Part shown: positions 49,730-58,324 of the stretch, piece by piece | How positions within the stretch are numbered: the first letter of the stretch is position 1 | Layout: every line of letters starts with the position of its first letter | DNA from: Actinomadura barringtoniae | GTDB lineage: Bacteria > Actinomycetota > Actinomycetes > Streptosporangiales > Streptosporangiaceae | Direction of reading: 5' to 3' | Length of the DNA stretch: 64,000 bases | Assembly: GCF_017573505.1 (NCBI RefSeq) | Contig: NZ_JAGEOJ010000002.1 | Coordinates: forward strand, 62,001-126,000 | Notes under the pieces: model-generated | What the model was told of the DNA's origin: nothing | What the model saw: only the letters and a program-made list of their open reading frames with translations | The model's database searches: none | Program-made: the position numbers and the translations under genes

Positions 49730-50358
49730 GGCCGCGGTACCAGTGCGCGCTCTGCTTGAGCGTGCGCCGGCCGGAGGCGCGATCGACGGAGACCAAACCG
49801 AACGTCGGGCCGTAGCCGTGGGCCCATTCGAAGTTGTCCAGGAGCGTCCACACGAAGTAGCCGCGCACGTCCACGCCCTGGGCATGGGCCTCGGCGACGG
49901 CGGCGATGTGCGCGCGCAGGAACTCGCGCCGTGTCGCGTTCGGGCCAGCCGCCCGCGTCCTCCAACTCCTGCGGCAGGTCCCAGTGGTAGAGCGTGATCC
50001 ACGGGTCGACCCCGGCTGCCAGCAGCTCGTCCACGAGCCGGTCGTAGAAGTCCAGGCCGGCCGCGTTGACGGGACCGCGCCCGCCCGGCTGCACCCGGGG
50101 CCAGGACACCGAGAAGCGGTAGTTGTCCACGCCCAGGTCCGCGATCAGGGCCACGTCCTCGGGCATCCGGCGGTAGTGGTCGCAGGCGACGTCGCCGGTC
50201 GCGCCGCCCGCCACGGCGCCCGGCCGGCGGCTGAACGTGTCCCAGATGGAGGCCGTGCGGCCGTCCGCGTCCGTCGCGCCCTCGATCTGGTACGCGGAGG
50301 TCGCGACGCCCCAGCGGAAGCTGGGCGGCAGCCCGGAGATGTCGGTCACCGGCCTCAC
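49665..50358 (-). pseudogene. GH1 beta-glycosidase pseudogene with internal deletion and frameshift
   Basis: Residues 1-147 of a GH1 enzyme are intact ([15 protein letters not shown]..., [34 protein letters not shown]). The reading then jumps frame into the last 75 residues of the same family ([14 protein letters not shown]..., [23 protein letters not shown]). About 230 residues, including the acid/base (NEP) and nucleophile (TENG) regions, are missing. The junction CGCGACACGGCG can be read both as the N-terminal and C-terminal codons, suggesting deletion between short direct repeats. It lies divergent from lacI in the mannan locus, with a palindrome 28 bases upstream. Confidence 0.85.
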
Positions 50359-50385
50359 CCTAGAAAGCCGGCGCCGCCCTGTCTA

Positions 50386-50397
50386 TAGAACGTTCTA
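50386..50397. promoter_or_regulatory. LacI-type operator candidate
   Basis: TAGAACGTTCTA is a perfect 12-bp palindrome with a central CG, the usual form of LacI-family operators. It lies between the GH1 pseudogene and lacI, 28 bases upstream of the former, and may still regulate the lacI promoter. Confidence 0.6.
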
Positions 50398-50537
50398 GTT
50401 GGCGTTCAGCTGGACCGCGAGCGCGATCATCGGACAAGGGCGCCGAGGTCGCTCACACGTTCAACACCGGGAGGAGGTAGATTGGCTCCTCGCATGGTCA
50501 GGGGTGTCGGGGACGTGACAAGAAGGCGGTCGTCGCT

Positions 50538-51575
50538 GTGACGCAGACGGGTTCGGCCGGCAAGGAGCGCAGGGCGACCATCAAGGACGTCGCGGCGCGG
50601 GCCGGCGTCTCGCCGTCGGCGGTCTCGATCGCGCTGCACGACCGGCCGGGCGTCTCGGCCTCGACCAAGAAGCGCATCATGAAGGCCGCCGAGGAGCTCG
50701 GCTGGCGCCCGAACCTGGCCGCCGCCTCGCTGTCGGGGCACGCGGTGCACACCGTCGGCCTCGCCATCGCCCGGCCCGCGCGGCTGCTCGGCCTCGAGCC
50801 GTTCTACATGGAGTTCATCTCCGGGATAGAGAGCGTGCTCAGCCGCCGCTCGTGCTCGCTGCTGCTGCGCGTGATCGAGGCGGACGAGGAGATCGACGTC
50901 CACCGCGAGTGGTGGCAGGGCGGCCGGGTGAACGGCAGCATCCTGGTCGACCTCAAGGTGGACGACCCGCGGATCCCCGCGCTCGCCGAGATCGGGCTGC
51001 CCGCGGTGGTCGTCGGCCATCCCTCGCTCGCGGGCCCGTTCGCGTCGGTGTGGACCGACGACGCGGCGGCCATCGGCGAGGCGGTGCGCTACCTGGCCGC
51101 GCTCGGGCACCGGCGCATCGGCCGGGTGAGCGGACCGGCCGAACTCGGCCACTCGGTCATCCGCACCGAGGCGTTCGACCGGGTGACCGCCGAGCTGGGG
51201 ATCCAGGGCACGACCGCCGTCGCGGACTTCTCCCCCGACCAGGGCGGACGCGCCTGCCGGAGCCTGCTGCTGGCGCCCGAACGGCCCACCGCGATCATCT
51301 TCGACAACGACATCATGGCGGTCGCGGCGCTCGGCGTCGCCGACGAGTTCGGCCTGTCGGTGCCGGGCGACCTGTCGCTGCTGGCCTGGGACGACTCCCA
51401 GCTCTGCCAGCTCACCCGGCCCGCGCTGTCGGCGATGCAGCACGACGTCTACTCCTTCGGCGCGGACGTGACCAGGGCGCTGTTCGAGGTCATGCAGGGC
51501 GACGGCCATCCCTCGCACGCGACGCAGTCGCCCAGCCTGGTCCCCCGGTCCTCCACCGGGCGCGCAGCGAACTAA
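50538..51575 (+). CDS. LacI-family repressor of the mannan locus
   Basis: 345 residues. The N-terminal HTH reads RATIKDVAARAGVSPSAVSIALHDRPGVSASTKKRIMKAAEELGWRPN and is followed by the hinge and a periplasmic-binding-protein-like sugar domain with DNDIMAVAALGVADEFG and LLAWDDSQLCQL. It should repress the transport and hydrolase genes until a manno-oligosaccharide or related sugar binds. GTG start. Palindromes at 50386 and 51571 are candidate operators. It is separated from the transporter genes by 125 bases holding their promoter. Confidence 0.9.
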   Translation: MTQTGSAGKERRATIKDVAARAGVSPSAVSIALHDRPGVSASTKKRIMKAAEELGWRPNLAAASLSGHAVHTVGLAIARPARLLGLEPFYMEFISGIESVLSRRSCSLLLRVIEADEEIDVHREWWQGGRVNGSILVDLKVDDPRIPALAEIGLPAVVVGHPSLAGPFASVWTDDAAAIGEAVRYLAALGHRRIGRVSGPAELGHSVIRTEAFDRVTAELGIQGTTAVADFSPDQGGRACRSLLLAPERPTAIIFDNDIMAVAALGVADEFGLSVPGDLSLLAWDDSQLCQLTRPALSAMQHDVYSFGADVTRALFEVMQGDGHPSHATQSPSLVPRSSTGRAAN

Positions 51576-51622
51576 TTCGTTTTAGTAAATCTATTGACAC
51601 TCTCGTAGCACGCCCTTAGCTT
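51571..51622 (+). promoter_or_regulatory. promoter and operator of the sugar ABC-transporter genes
   Basis: TTGACA (51594-51599) and TAGCTT (51617-51622) are spaced 17 bases, a good sigma-70-type promoter for this DNA. ACTAA-ttcgtt-TTAGT (51571-51586) directly upstream, overlapping the lacI stop codon, is a possible LacI operator. Coding starts at 51701. Confidence 0.5.
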
Positions 51623-51700
51623 CCTGGGCATTGGACGCTGCCATCCCGTGATGCAACGTTCAACCTCACAACCCGCCCCAGCCTGAGGAAGTGGTATGCC

Positions 51701-53032
51701 GTGCGAGGAACACGCGTGACAGCAGCAGGGACGGCGGCGGCGACGGCCCTGGCACTCGGCCTCACCGCCTGCGGCGGGACCGGCGGCGGATCCAAGGACT
51801 CCAGTGTCGTGCCGGTCCCCACCGACCCGGCCACGGTGACCGGATCGATCACCGTGCTGACCAACCGCACCGACCAGGTGCAGGACGGCACGCTGAAGGG
51901 CTACGCGGCGGCGTTCAACAAGATCTACCCCAAGGTCAAGGTGGAGTTCCAGGGCCTCACCGACTACGAGGGCGACGTCAAGATCCGCATGAACAGCAAG
52001 GACTACGGCGACGTCCTGTCCATCCCGAACGCCGTGCCGACCAGCCAGTACCCCTCGTTCTTCTCCCCGCTCGGCACCGCCGGCGAGCTGTCGAAGAAGT
52101 ACGACTTCACCGAGAAGGCCACGGTCGGCGGCAAGGTCTACGGCATCTCCAACATCGAGACCGCCAACGGCTTCGTCTACAACAAGGCGGTCTGGAAGCA
52201 GGCCGGGATCACCGCCTGGCCGACGACGACCGCCGCGTTCCTCGACGACCTCAAGGCGATCAAGGCGCGCACCGGCGCCACCCCGTACTACACCAACTAC
52301 AAGGACGGCTGGCCGATGACGAACTGGGGCAACGCCCTCGGTTCGCCGAGCTGCGACTCCACCGCCAACGACAAGCTCGTCTCGACCAAGGAGCCCTGGG
52401 CGGCCGGCCAGGACCTGAACGTCGTCGACACGCTCCTGCACGACATCGTGCACGACAAGCTGTCGGAGGCCGACCCCAACACCACCAACTGGGAGAACTC
52501 CAAGAACCTCATCGGCACCGGCAAGATCGCCACGATGTGGCTCGGCTCCTGGGCCGTGGTGCAGATGCGCGAGGCCGCGCAGAAGGCCGGGCGCAACCCC
52601 GACGACATCGGGTTCATGCCGTTCCCCCAGCAGGTGAACGGCGCGTTCTGCACCGTCGTCCGGCCCGACTACCAGTACGCGATCAACGCGCACAGCAACG
52701 CCAAGCCCGCCGCCCGCGCCTGGATCGACTGGTACATCAACAAGTCCGGCGACGCGCAGAAGTCCCTGTCGATCTCCTCGGTCAAGGGCACTCCCCTGCC
52801 GTCCAGCCTGCAGCCGTTCAAGGACCAGGGCGTCCGGTTCATCCAGCTCAGCTACGCCAAGAACACCCAGGTCAACGACATCGACAAGGCGTCCGAGGTC
52901 GGCCTGAACGCCCAGGACTACCCGCAGCGCATCGTCGACGTCGCGCGCGGGGCCGCCAAGGGGAACCTCCAGGACGTCTTCAAGGATCTCAACGGCAAGT
53001 GGTCCGAGGCCCAGGGCACGATCGGCGGCTGA
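51701..53032 (+). CDS. ABC sugar-binding lipoprotein
   Basis: 443 residues with a lipobox (LGLTAC, Cys24) and the family 1 extracellular solute-binding fold: GSITVLTNRTDQVQDGTLKGY, FNKIYPKVKVEFQGLTDYEG. It should capture an oligosaccharide outside the membrane and pass it to the two permeases downstream. Cargo is inferred from the neighbours: beta-manno-oligosaccharides. The GTG at 51701 was taken; a second GTG five codons later is possible. It is the first gene of the transporter-hydrolase operon. Confidence 0.9.
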   Translation: MRGTRVTAAGTAAATALALGLTACGGTGGGSKDSSVVPVPTDPATVTGSITVLTNRTDQVQDGTLKGYAAAFNKIYPKVKVEFQGLTDYEGDVKIRMNSKDYGDVLSIPNAVPTSQYPSFFSPLGTAGELSKKYDFTEKATVGGKVYGISNIETANGFVYNKAVWKQAGITAWPTTTAAFLDDLKAIKARTGATPYYTNYKDGWPMTNWGNALGSPSCDSTANDKLVSTKEPWAAGQDLNVVDTLLHDIVHDKLSEADPNTTNWENSKNLIGTGKIATMWLGSWAVVQMREAAQKAGRNPDDIGFMPFPQQVNGAFCTVVRPDYQYAINAHSNAKPAARAWIDWYINKSGDAQKSLSISSVKGTPLPSSLQPFKDQGVRFIQLSYAKNTQVNDIDKASEVGLNAQDYPQRIVDVARGAAKGNLQDVFKDLNGKWSEAQGTIGG

Positions 53033-53036
53033 CGGC

Positions 53037-53900
53037 ATGCGGTTCCTGGCCGGCCTGCGCGCCTGGCCCTACCTGCTCGCGCCGATGGTCCTGCTGGTGG
53101 CGTTCACCTACATCCCCGTCGTGAACATGCTCCTCTACAGCTTCACCGACTGGGACGGGCTCAGCCCGACGCGCGACTACGTGGGACTCGACAACTACGT
53201 GGACCTGTTCAGCAGGCCGCAGCTCTTCCAGGTCTTCACCGTCAGCCTCTTCTACCTGGCGGGCGCGGCGGTCCAGATCGTCGTGGCGCTGTACTTCGCG
53301 ACAGTGCTGAGCTTCCAGACCCGCTTCCGCAACCTGTTCAAGGGGATCCTGTTCTTCCCCTACCTGATCAACGGCGTCGCGATCGGGTTCGTGTTCCTCT
53401 ACTTCTTCCAGCCCGGCGGGACGCTCGACTCGGTCCTCGGCGCGTTCGGCGTCGGGCCGCAGCTGTGGCTCGGCGATCCCGACCTGGTCAACACCTCGCT
53501 CGCGGGCGTCTCGGTGTGGCGGTTCATGGGCCTGAACATGGTGCTGTTCATCGGCGCGATCCAGTCGATCCCGCCGGAGCTGTACGAGGCCGCCGAGCTG
53601 GACGGCGCGAGCCGGTGGCAGCAGTTCCGCTACATCATCGCGCCGGGCATCAGGCCCATCATCAGCCTGAGCGCGATCCTCGCGGTGTCGGGCGCGCTCT
53701 CGGTCTTCGAGATCCCGTTCATCATGACCGGCGGCTCCAACAACAGCGAGACGTTCGTCATCCAGACGATCAAGCTCGCGTTCACCTTCAACAAGGTCGG
53801 CCTCGCGTCGTCGGCGGCCGTCGTGCTGCTGGCGATCGTCCTGCTCGCGACCTGGCTGCAGCGGCTCCTGGTGCCCGACGAGAAGGTGCGGCTCACATGA
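53037..53900 (+). CDS. ABC sugar permease, MalF/UgpA-like
   Basis: 287 residues with six membrane segments and the inner-membrane component motif ELYEAAELDGASRWQQFRYI, the EAA loop that contacts the ATPase. It starts 5 bases after the binding-protein gene and overlaps the next gene by 4 (ATGA). With MalG-like permease it forms the channel for the oligosaccharide. No ATPase gene is in the cluster, as in other actinobacterial sugar systems that share one MsiK-type ATPase. Confidence 0.92.
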   Translation: MRFLAGLRAWPYLLAPMVLLVAFTYIPVVNMLLYSFTDWDGLSPTRDYVGLDNYVDLFSRPQLFQVFTVSLFYLAGAAVQIVVALYFATVLSFQTRFRNLFKGILFFPYLINGVAIGFVFLYFFQPGGTLDSVLGAFGVGPQLWLGDPDLVNTSLAGVSVWRFMGLNMVLFIGAIQSIPPELYEAAELDGASRWQQFRYIIAPGIRPIISLSAILAVSGALSVFEIPFIMTGGSNNSETFVIQTIKLAFTFNKVGLASSAAVVLLAIVLLATWLQRLLVPDEKVRLT

Positions 53901-54787
53901 GGGCGATCACCGTGCCCGCCCGTCCCCGGCACGCCGCGGCCGACCGCCGGGCGCCGGCCCTCCGCGGCGCGCTCGCCACGTGCCTGAAGTACGTGTCGCT
54001 GGTCGCGGCGAGCGCCGTCGTGGTGGTGCCGCTGCTGGCGGTCCTGCTGACCTCGCTGCGCACCGGCGCGGAGATGGCGGCCGACCCGAGCCCGCTGTCG
54101 GCGCCCGGGCACTGGTTCAACCTGCACAACTACCGGGTCGCCTTCAGCAACGGCCACATGCTCCGGGCGCTGTGGAACACCTCGTTCATCCTGGTGTTCT
54201 CGCTCACCGGAACGGTCTTCATCGGCTCGATGACCGCGTACGCGATCGACCGGTTCGACTTCGCCGGCAAGCGGCTCGTGCTCGCGCTGTTCCTGGTCGC
54301 CGCGCTGGTGCCGAGCGTGACCACCCAGGTCGCGACCTTCCAGGTCGTCAGCGAGCTCGGCGTGATGAACACCCGGTGGGCGCCGATCCTGCTCTACATG
54401 GGCACCGACATCGTGTCCATCTCCATCTTCCTGCAGTTCATCCGCTCCATCCCGATCTCGCTGGACGAGGCGGCGCGGCTGGACGGCGCGAACTCGCTGA
54501 CCATCTACTGGCGCGTCATCCTGCCGCTGCTGAAGCCCGCGATCGCGACCGTGGTCATCGTCAAGGGCGTCGCGATCTACAACGACTTCTACATCCCGTT
54601 CCTCTACATGCCCTCCGACCACCTCGGCACGGTCTCCACGTCGCTGTTCCGCTTCAAGGGGCCGTTCGGCGCGCACTGGGAGGTCATCTCGGCGGGCGCG
54701 GCCCTGGTGATCCTGCCGAGCCTGGTCGTCTTCATCGCCCTCCAGCGCTTCATCTACAACGGCCTGTCCTCCGGCGCCACTCGATAA
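53897..54787 (+). CDS. ABC sugar permease, MalG/UgpE-like
   Basis: 296 residues, six membrane segments, EAA motif ISLDEAARLDGANSLTIYWRVI. The start at the ATGA overlap is preferred over the much longer upstream reading, which is only the other frame of the previous permease. Function as for its partner: inner-membrane half of an oligosaccharide importer. It ends 10 bases before the beta-mannosidase gene. Confidence 0.92.
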   Translation: MRAITVPARPRHAAADRRAPALRGALATCLKYVSLVAASAVVVVPLLAVLLTSLRTGAEMAADPSPLSAPGHWFNLHNYRVAFSNGHMLRALWNTSFILVFSLTGTVFIGSMTAYAIDRFDFAGKRLVLALFLVAALVPSVTTQVATFQVVSELGVMNTRWAPILLYMGTDIVSISIFLQFIRSIPISLDEAARLDGANSLTIYWRVILPLLKPAIATVVIVKGVAIYNDFYIPFLYMPSDHLGTVSTSLFRFKGPFGAHWEVISAGAALVILPSLVVFIALQRFIYNGLSSGATR

Positions 54788-54797
54788 GGAGTCACGG

Positions 54798-57212
54798 TTG
54801 AGCAAGCAGAGCACGCCCCTCGCCTCGGGATGGACCCTTCACCTGGCCGACGGCGGAAGCATCCCCGCCACGGTTCCCGGGTCGTCCCACATCGACCTGC
54901 TGGCCGCCGGGCTGATCGAGGATCCGTACGCGGGGCGCAACGAGCTCGACGTGGCCTGGGTCGGGCGCGCCGACTGGCGCTACGACACCGTCCTGCCGAA
55001 CGTTCCGGAGGGCTGCGAGCAGACGGACCTGGTCTTCGAGGGCCTCGACACGGTCGCGACCGTGACGCTGGACGGGGTCGAGCTCGGCCGGACGCGCAAC
55101 ATGCACCGCTCCTACCGCTTCGACGTCACCGGGCTCGCACGCGGGGGCACCCCGCTGTCGGTCTTCCTCACTTCGGCGTACACCGAGGCCGAGGCGCTGC
55201 GGGAACGGCTCGGCCCGCGGCCGAACGCCTATCCCGTGCCGTTCAACTACATCCGCAAGATGGCGTGCAGCTTCGGCTGGGACTGGGGCCCGACCCTGGT
55301 GACCGCCGGGATGTGGCGTCCGGTCCGGGTGGAGAGCTGGAACACCGCGCGGCTGGCCTCCGTACGGCCGCTGGTGACCGTCGCGGACGGCGTCGGCCGG
55401 GTCGAGGCGCACCTGGCGGTGGAACGGACCGAGCCCGGCGAGGCTCGTCCCCTCCTGGTCACCCTGGAGGTCGACGGTGTCCTCGCCACCACGCGCGTCC
55501 CCGCCGGATCGACGTCTTCGACCGCCGAAGTGCAGGTGCCCGACCCGGCTCTGTGGTGGCCGCGCGGCTACGGCGACCAGCCGCTCTATACCTGCCGTGT
55601 GGTCCTCGCCGATGCCGGGACGGGCGCCGAGCTGGACGTGTGGGAGCGCCGGATCGGCTTCCGTTCCGTACGGCTGGACCAGAACGAGGACGCCCACGGC
55701 ACCGCGTTCACCATCACCGTGAACGGAACGCCCGTCTTCGCACGCGGAGTGAACTGGATCCCCGACGATGCCCTGCCCGCGCGCGTCACCCCTGACCGTT
55801 ACCGGCATCGCTTGCGCCAGGCGGCCGAAGCGGGCGTCAACCTGGTGCGCGTCTGGGGCGGCGGCATCTACGAGGACGACGCCTTCTATGACGCCTGCGA
55901 CGAGCTGGGACTGCTGGCCTGGCAGGACTTTCTGTTCGCCTGCGCCACCTACCCCGAGGAACAGCCCCTGCGCGGTGAGGTGGAGGCCGAGGCCCGCGAG
56001 AACGTCGTCCGCCTCATGCCGCACCCAAGCCTCGTCCTGTGGAACGGCAACAACGAGAACCTCTGGGGTTTCCGCGACTGGCAATGGGAGGACGAGCTCG
56101 CGGGCGACAGCTGGGGTGAGGGCTACTACCTCGGGCTGCTCCCCCGGATCGTCGCCGAACTGGACCCGACCCGCCCCTACTACGCGGGCAGTCCCTGGTC
56201 CGGCTCATGGGACCACCACCCCAACGACCCCGCCCACGGCACCTCCCACTTCTGGGAAGTGTGGAACCGCCGCGACTACACCGACTACCTCAAGGACGTT
56301 CCCCGCTTCGCCGCCGAGTTCGGCTGGCAGGCGCCGCCCGCCTACGCCACCCTGCGCCAAGCCCTTCCCGACGAGGACCTCGCCCCTGACTCGCCGGGCG
56401 TTCTCCATCACCAGAAGGCCGAGGACGGCAACGGCAAGCTGAACCGCGGCCTCGCCCAGCACTTCTCCGCACCGGCGACCTTCGACGACTGGCACTACCT
56501 GACCCAGGTCAACCAGGCCCGGGCCATCGCCACCGGCGTCGCGCACTGGCGTTCCCACTGGCCGGTGTGCGCGGGCACGGTCGTGTGGCAGCTGAACGAC
56601 TGCTGGCCGGTCACGTCATGGGCGGCGATCGACGGCGCGGGACGCCTCAAGCCGCTCTACCACGAGCTGCGCCGCCTCTACGCGGATCGCCTGCTGACCT
56701 TCCAGACCCGCGAGGGCGCCCGCGTTCTGGCCGTCGACAACCAGTCGCCCGAGCCCTGGGCCGGCAACGCGAACGTCCGGCGGCTGCAGGTGGACGGCAC
56801 AGCGCTCGCCGAGGAGACGATCGCCTTCACGGTCCCGCCTCGTTCCGTCGCCACGTTCCCCGTGACCACCGAGATCAAGGACCGCCACCGCGAGCTCCTG
56901 GTGGCCGACGCGGGCGAGCTCCGCGACATCGCGCTCGACTGCGAGGACCACGAGTTCGCCTATCCCCCCGCCGAGATGACCCTCGTTCCCGCCCCGGCCG
57001 CCGACGGCTTCACCCTCGCCGTCACCGCCGGCACCCTCGTCCGCGACCTGCTCCTTCAAGCCGACCGCCTGGCGCCCTCCGCCCAGGCCGACACGGGCCT
57101 CATGACGCTCCTGCCAGGCGAGACCCGCACCCTCACGGTGACCGGCGTCAGCCTCTCCGACCTGACTCCCGGCGCGCTCCGCGCAGCCCTCTTCACCGTG
57201 AACGAGACGTAG
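54798..57212 (+). CDS. GH2-family beta-mannosidase
   Basis: 804 residues from a TTG start with AAGGAG 7 bases upstream. The three-domain GH2 layout is visible: sugar-binding domain (TLHLADGG...), immunoglobulin-like middle (about 190-300) and TIM barrel. In the barrel, LVLWNGNNENLWGF carries the acid/base Glu and FAAEFGWQAPP the nucleophile, with WGGGIYEDDAFYDACDELG upstream, as in beta-mannosidases. No signal peptide: it acts in the cytoplasm on imported manno-oligosaccharides. It follows the permeases in the same operon, before the secreted mannanase. Confidence 0.92.
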   Translation: MSKQSTPLASGWTLHLADGGSIPATVPGSSHIDLLAAGLIEDPYAGRNELDVAWVGRADWRYDTVLPNVPEGCEQTDLVFEGLDTVATVTLDGVELGRTRNMHRSYRFDVTGLARGGTPLSVFLTSAYTEAEALRERLGPRPNAYPVPFNYIRKMACSFGWDWGPTLVTAGMWRPVRVESWNTARLASVRPLVTVADGVGRVEAHLAVERTEPGEARPLLVTLEVDGVLATTRVPAGSTSSTAEVQVPDPALWWPRGYGDQPLYTCRVVLADAGTGAELDVWERRIGFRSVRLDQNEDAHGTAFTITVNGTPVFARGVNWIPDDALPARVTPDRYRHRLRQAAEAGVNLVRVWGGGIYEDDAFYDACDELGLLAWQDFLFACATYPEEQPLRGEVEAEARENVVRLMPHPSLVLWNGNNENLWGFRDWQWEDELAGDSWGEGYYLGLLPRIVAELDPTRPYYAGSPWSGSWDHHPNDPAHGTSHFWEVWNRRDYTDYLKDVPRFAAEFGWQAPPAYATLRQALPDEDLAPDSPGVLHHQKAEDGNGKLNRGLAQHFSAPATFDDWHYLTQVNQARAIATGVAHWRSHWPVCAGTVVWQLNDCWPVTSWAAIDGAGRLKPLYHELRRLYADRLLTFQTREGARVLAVDNQSPEPWAGNANVRRLQVDGTALAEETIAFTVPPRSVATFPVTTEIKDRHRELLVADAGELRDIALDCEDHEFAYPPAEMTLVPAPAADGFTLAVTAGTLVRDLLLQADRLAPSAQADTGLMTLLPGETRTLTVTGVSLSDLTPGALRAALFTVNET

Positions 57213-57253
57213 CACCCAAGCCTCGGGGGACAGCACCGATTGGAGAAGGAACC

Positions 57254-58324
57254 GTGCACTCGATCCGCATGCGCAGAATCCAGGCCGTCCTCGCCACCGG
57301 ACTGGCGGCCCTCGCCCTCACCGCCGCACCCGCGCCCGCCCACGCCTTCCCGGCGTCCTCCAATCAGGTCGTCCTCAACTACCTGAACTCCATCACCGGC
57401 CGCTACGTCGTCTCGGGCCAGCACAACAAGGAGCCCGCCGACCAGCCGAGCCAGTACACCGCGCAGGTCAAGGCGGTCACCGGCCAGTACCCGGGCCTGT
57501 GGGGCGGCGACCTGATGTTCCTGCCCGCCGACGTCGCGAACCGGCAGCGCGTCATCGACCAGGCCAAGCTCGAGTGGTCGCACGGCTCGCTGGTCGCGTT
57601 CACCTGGCACGTCTGCACCCCGACCGGCGGCAGCACGTGCCAGTTCGACGGCGGCGTGAAGACGAGCATCTCCGACGACCAGTTCAGGCAGATCGTCACC
57701 GACGGCACCGCTCTCAACGCCGCGTGGAAGCGCCGCCTGGACGAGGCCGTCCCCTACCTCACCCAGCTCAAGAACGCCGGCGTCCCGGTGCTGTTCCGCC
57801 CGCTGCACGAGATGAACGAGTCGTGGAACTGGTGGGGCCACCGACCGGGCTCCTCCGGCAGCGCCCGGCTCTACCAGATCACCCACGACTACCTGCTCGG
57901 CAAGGGCCTCACCAACCTGATCTGGGTCTGGAACGTCCAGGACAACCCGGCGGGCGGCTGGTCCTCCTACTACCCGGGCTCCTCGTACGTGGACGTCGTC
58001 AGCCTCGACGCCTGGTACAAGAACTACCCGAGCCAGGCCGACTACCAGCAGATCCAGAACATCGCCGGCTCCAAGCCGATCGCGATCGCCGAGATGGGCA
58101 AGGTCCCGAACGCGTCCCTGCTGGAGAGCCAGACCCGCTGGACGTACTTCATGCTGTGGTCGGAGCAGCTGCGCGGCAACAACACCAACGCCGAGATCCA
58201 GGCCTGCTACTTCCACCCCCGCGTCCTCAACCAGGGCGAACTGGCCCTGCCCGCGAGCCTTCATCGCCCGCTCATGGTCCGTCCGGCACCATCGGGGTTC
58301 GCCCCCTCCGGAGGACGGCCATGA
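57254..58324 (+). CDS. secreted GH26 beta-mannanase
   Basis: 356 residues from a GTG preceded by GGAGAAGGA. A signal peptide (about 1-31, ending ...APAPAHA) exports it. The GH26 catalytic motifs are VLFRPLHEMNESWNWWG (acid/base Glu186) and IAIAEMGK (nucleophile Glu280). It should cut beta-1,4-mannan chains outside the cell, feeding the ABC importer. The last 30 residues after ...LALPASLHRP are low-complexity. Its stop codon overlaps the ROK kinase ATG (ATGA). Confidence 0.9.
   Translation: MHSIRMRRIQAVLATGLAALALTAAPAPAHAFPASSNQVVLNYLNSITGRYVVSGQHNKEPADQPSQYTAQVKAVTGQYPGLWGGDLMFLPADVANRQRVIDQAKLEWSHGSLVAFTWHVCTPTGGSTCQFDGGVKTSISDDQFRQIVTDGTALNAAWKRRLDEAVPYLTQLKNAGVPVLFRPLHEMNESWNWWGHRPGSSGSARLYQITHDYLLGKGLTNLIWVWNVQDNPAGGWSSYYPGSSYVDVVSLDAWYKNYPSQADYQQIQNIAGSKPIAIAEMGKVPNASLLESQTRWTYFMLWSEQLRGNNTNAEIQACYFHPRVLNQGELALPASLHRPLMVRPAPSGFAPSGGRP

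Noticed and set aside
56567..58324. 585-codon reading that joins sequence before the GH26 gene to it
   Set aside because: The first 230 codons are the shifted frame of the beta-mannosidase; a signal peptide and ribosome site begin at 57254.
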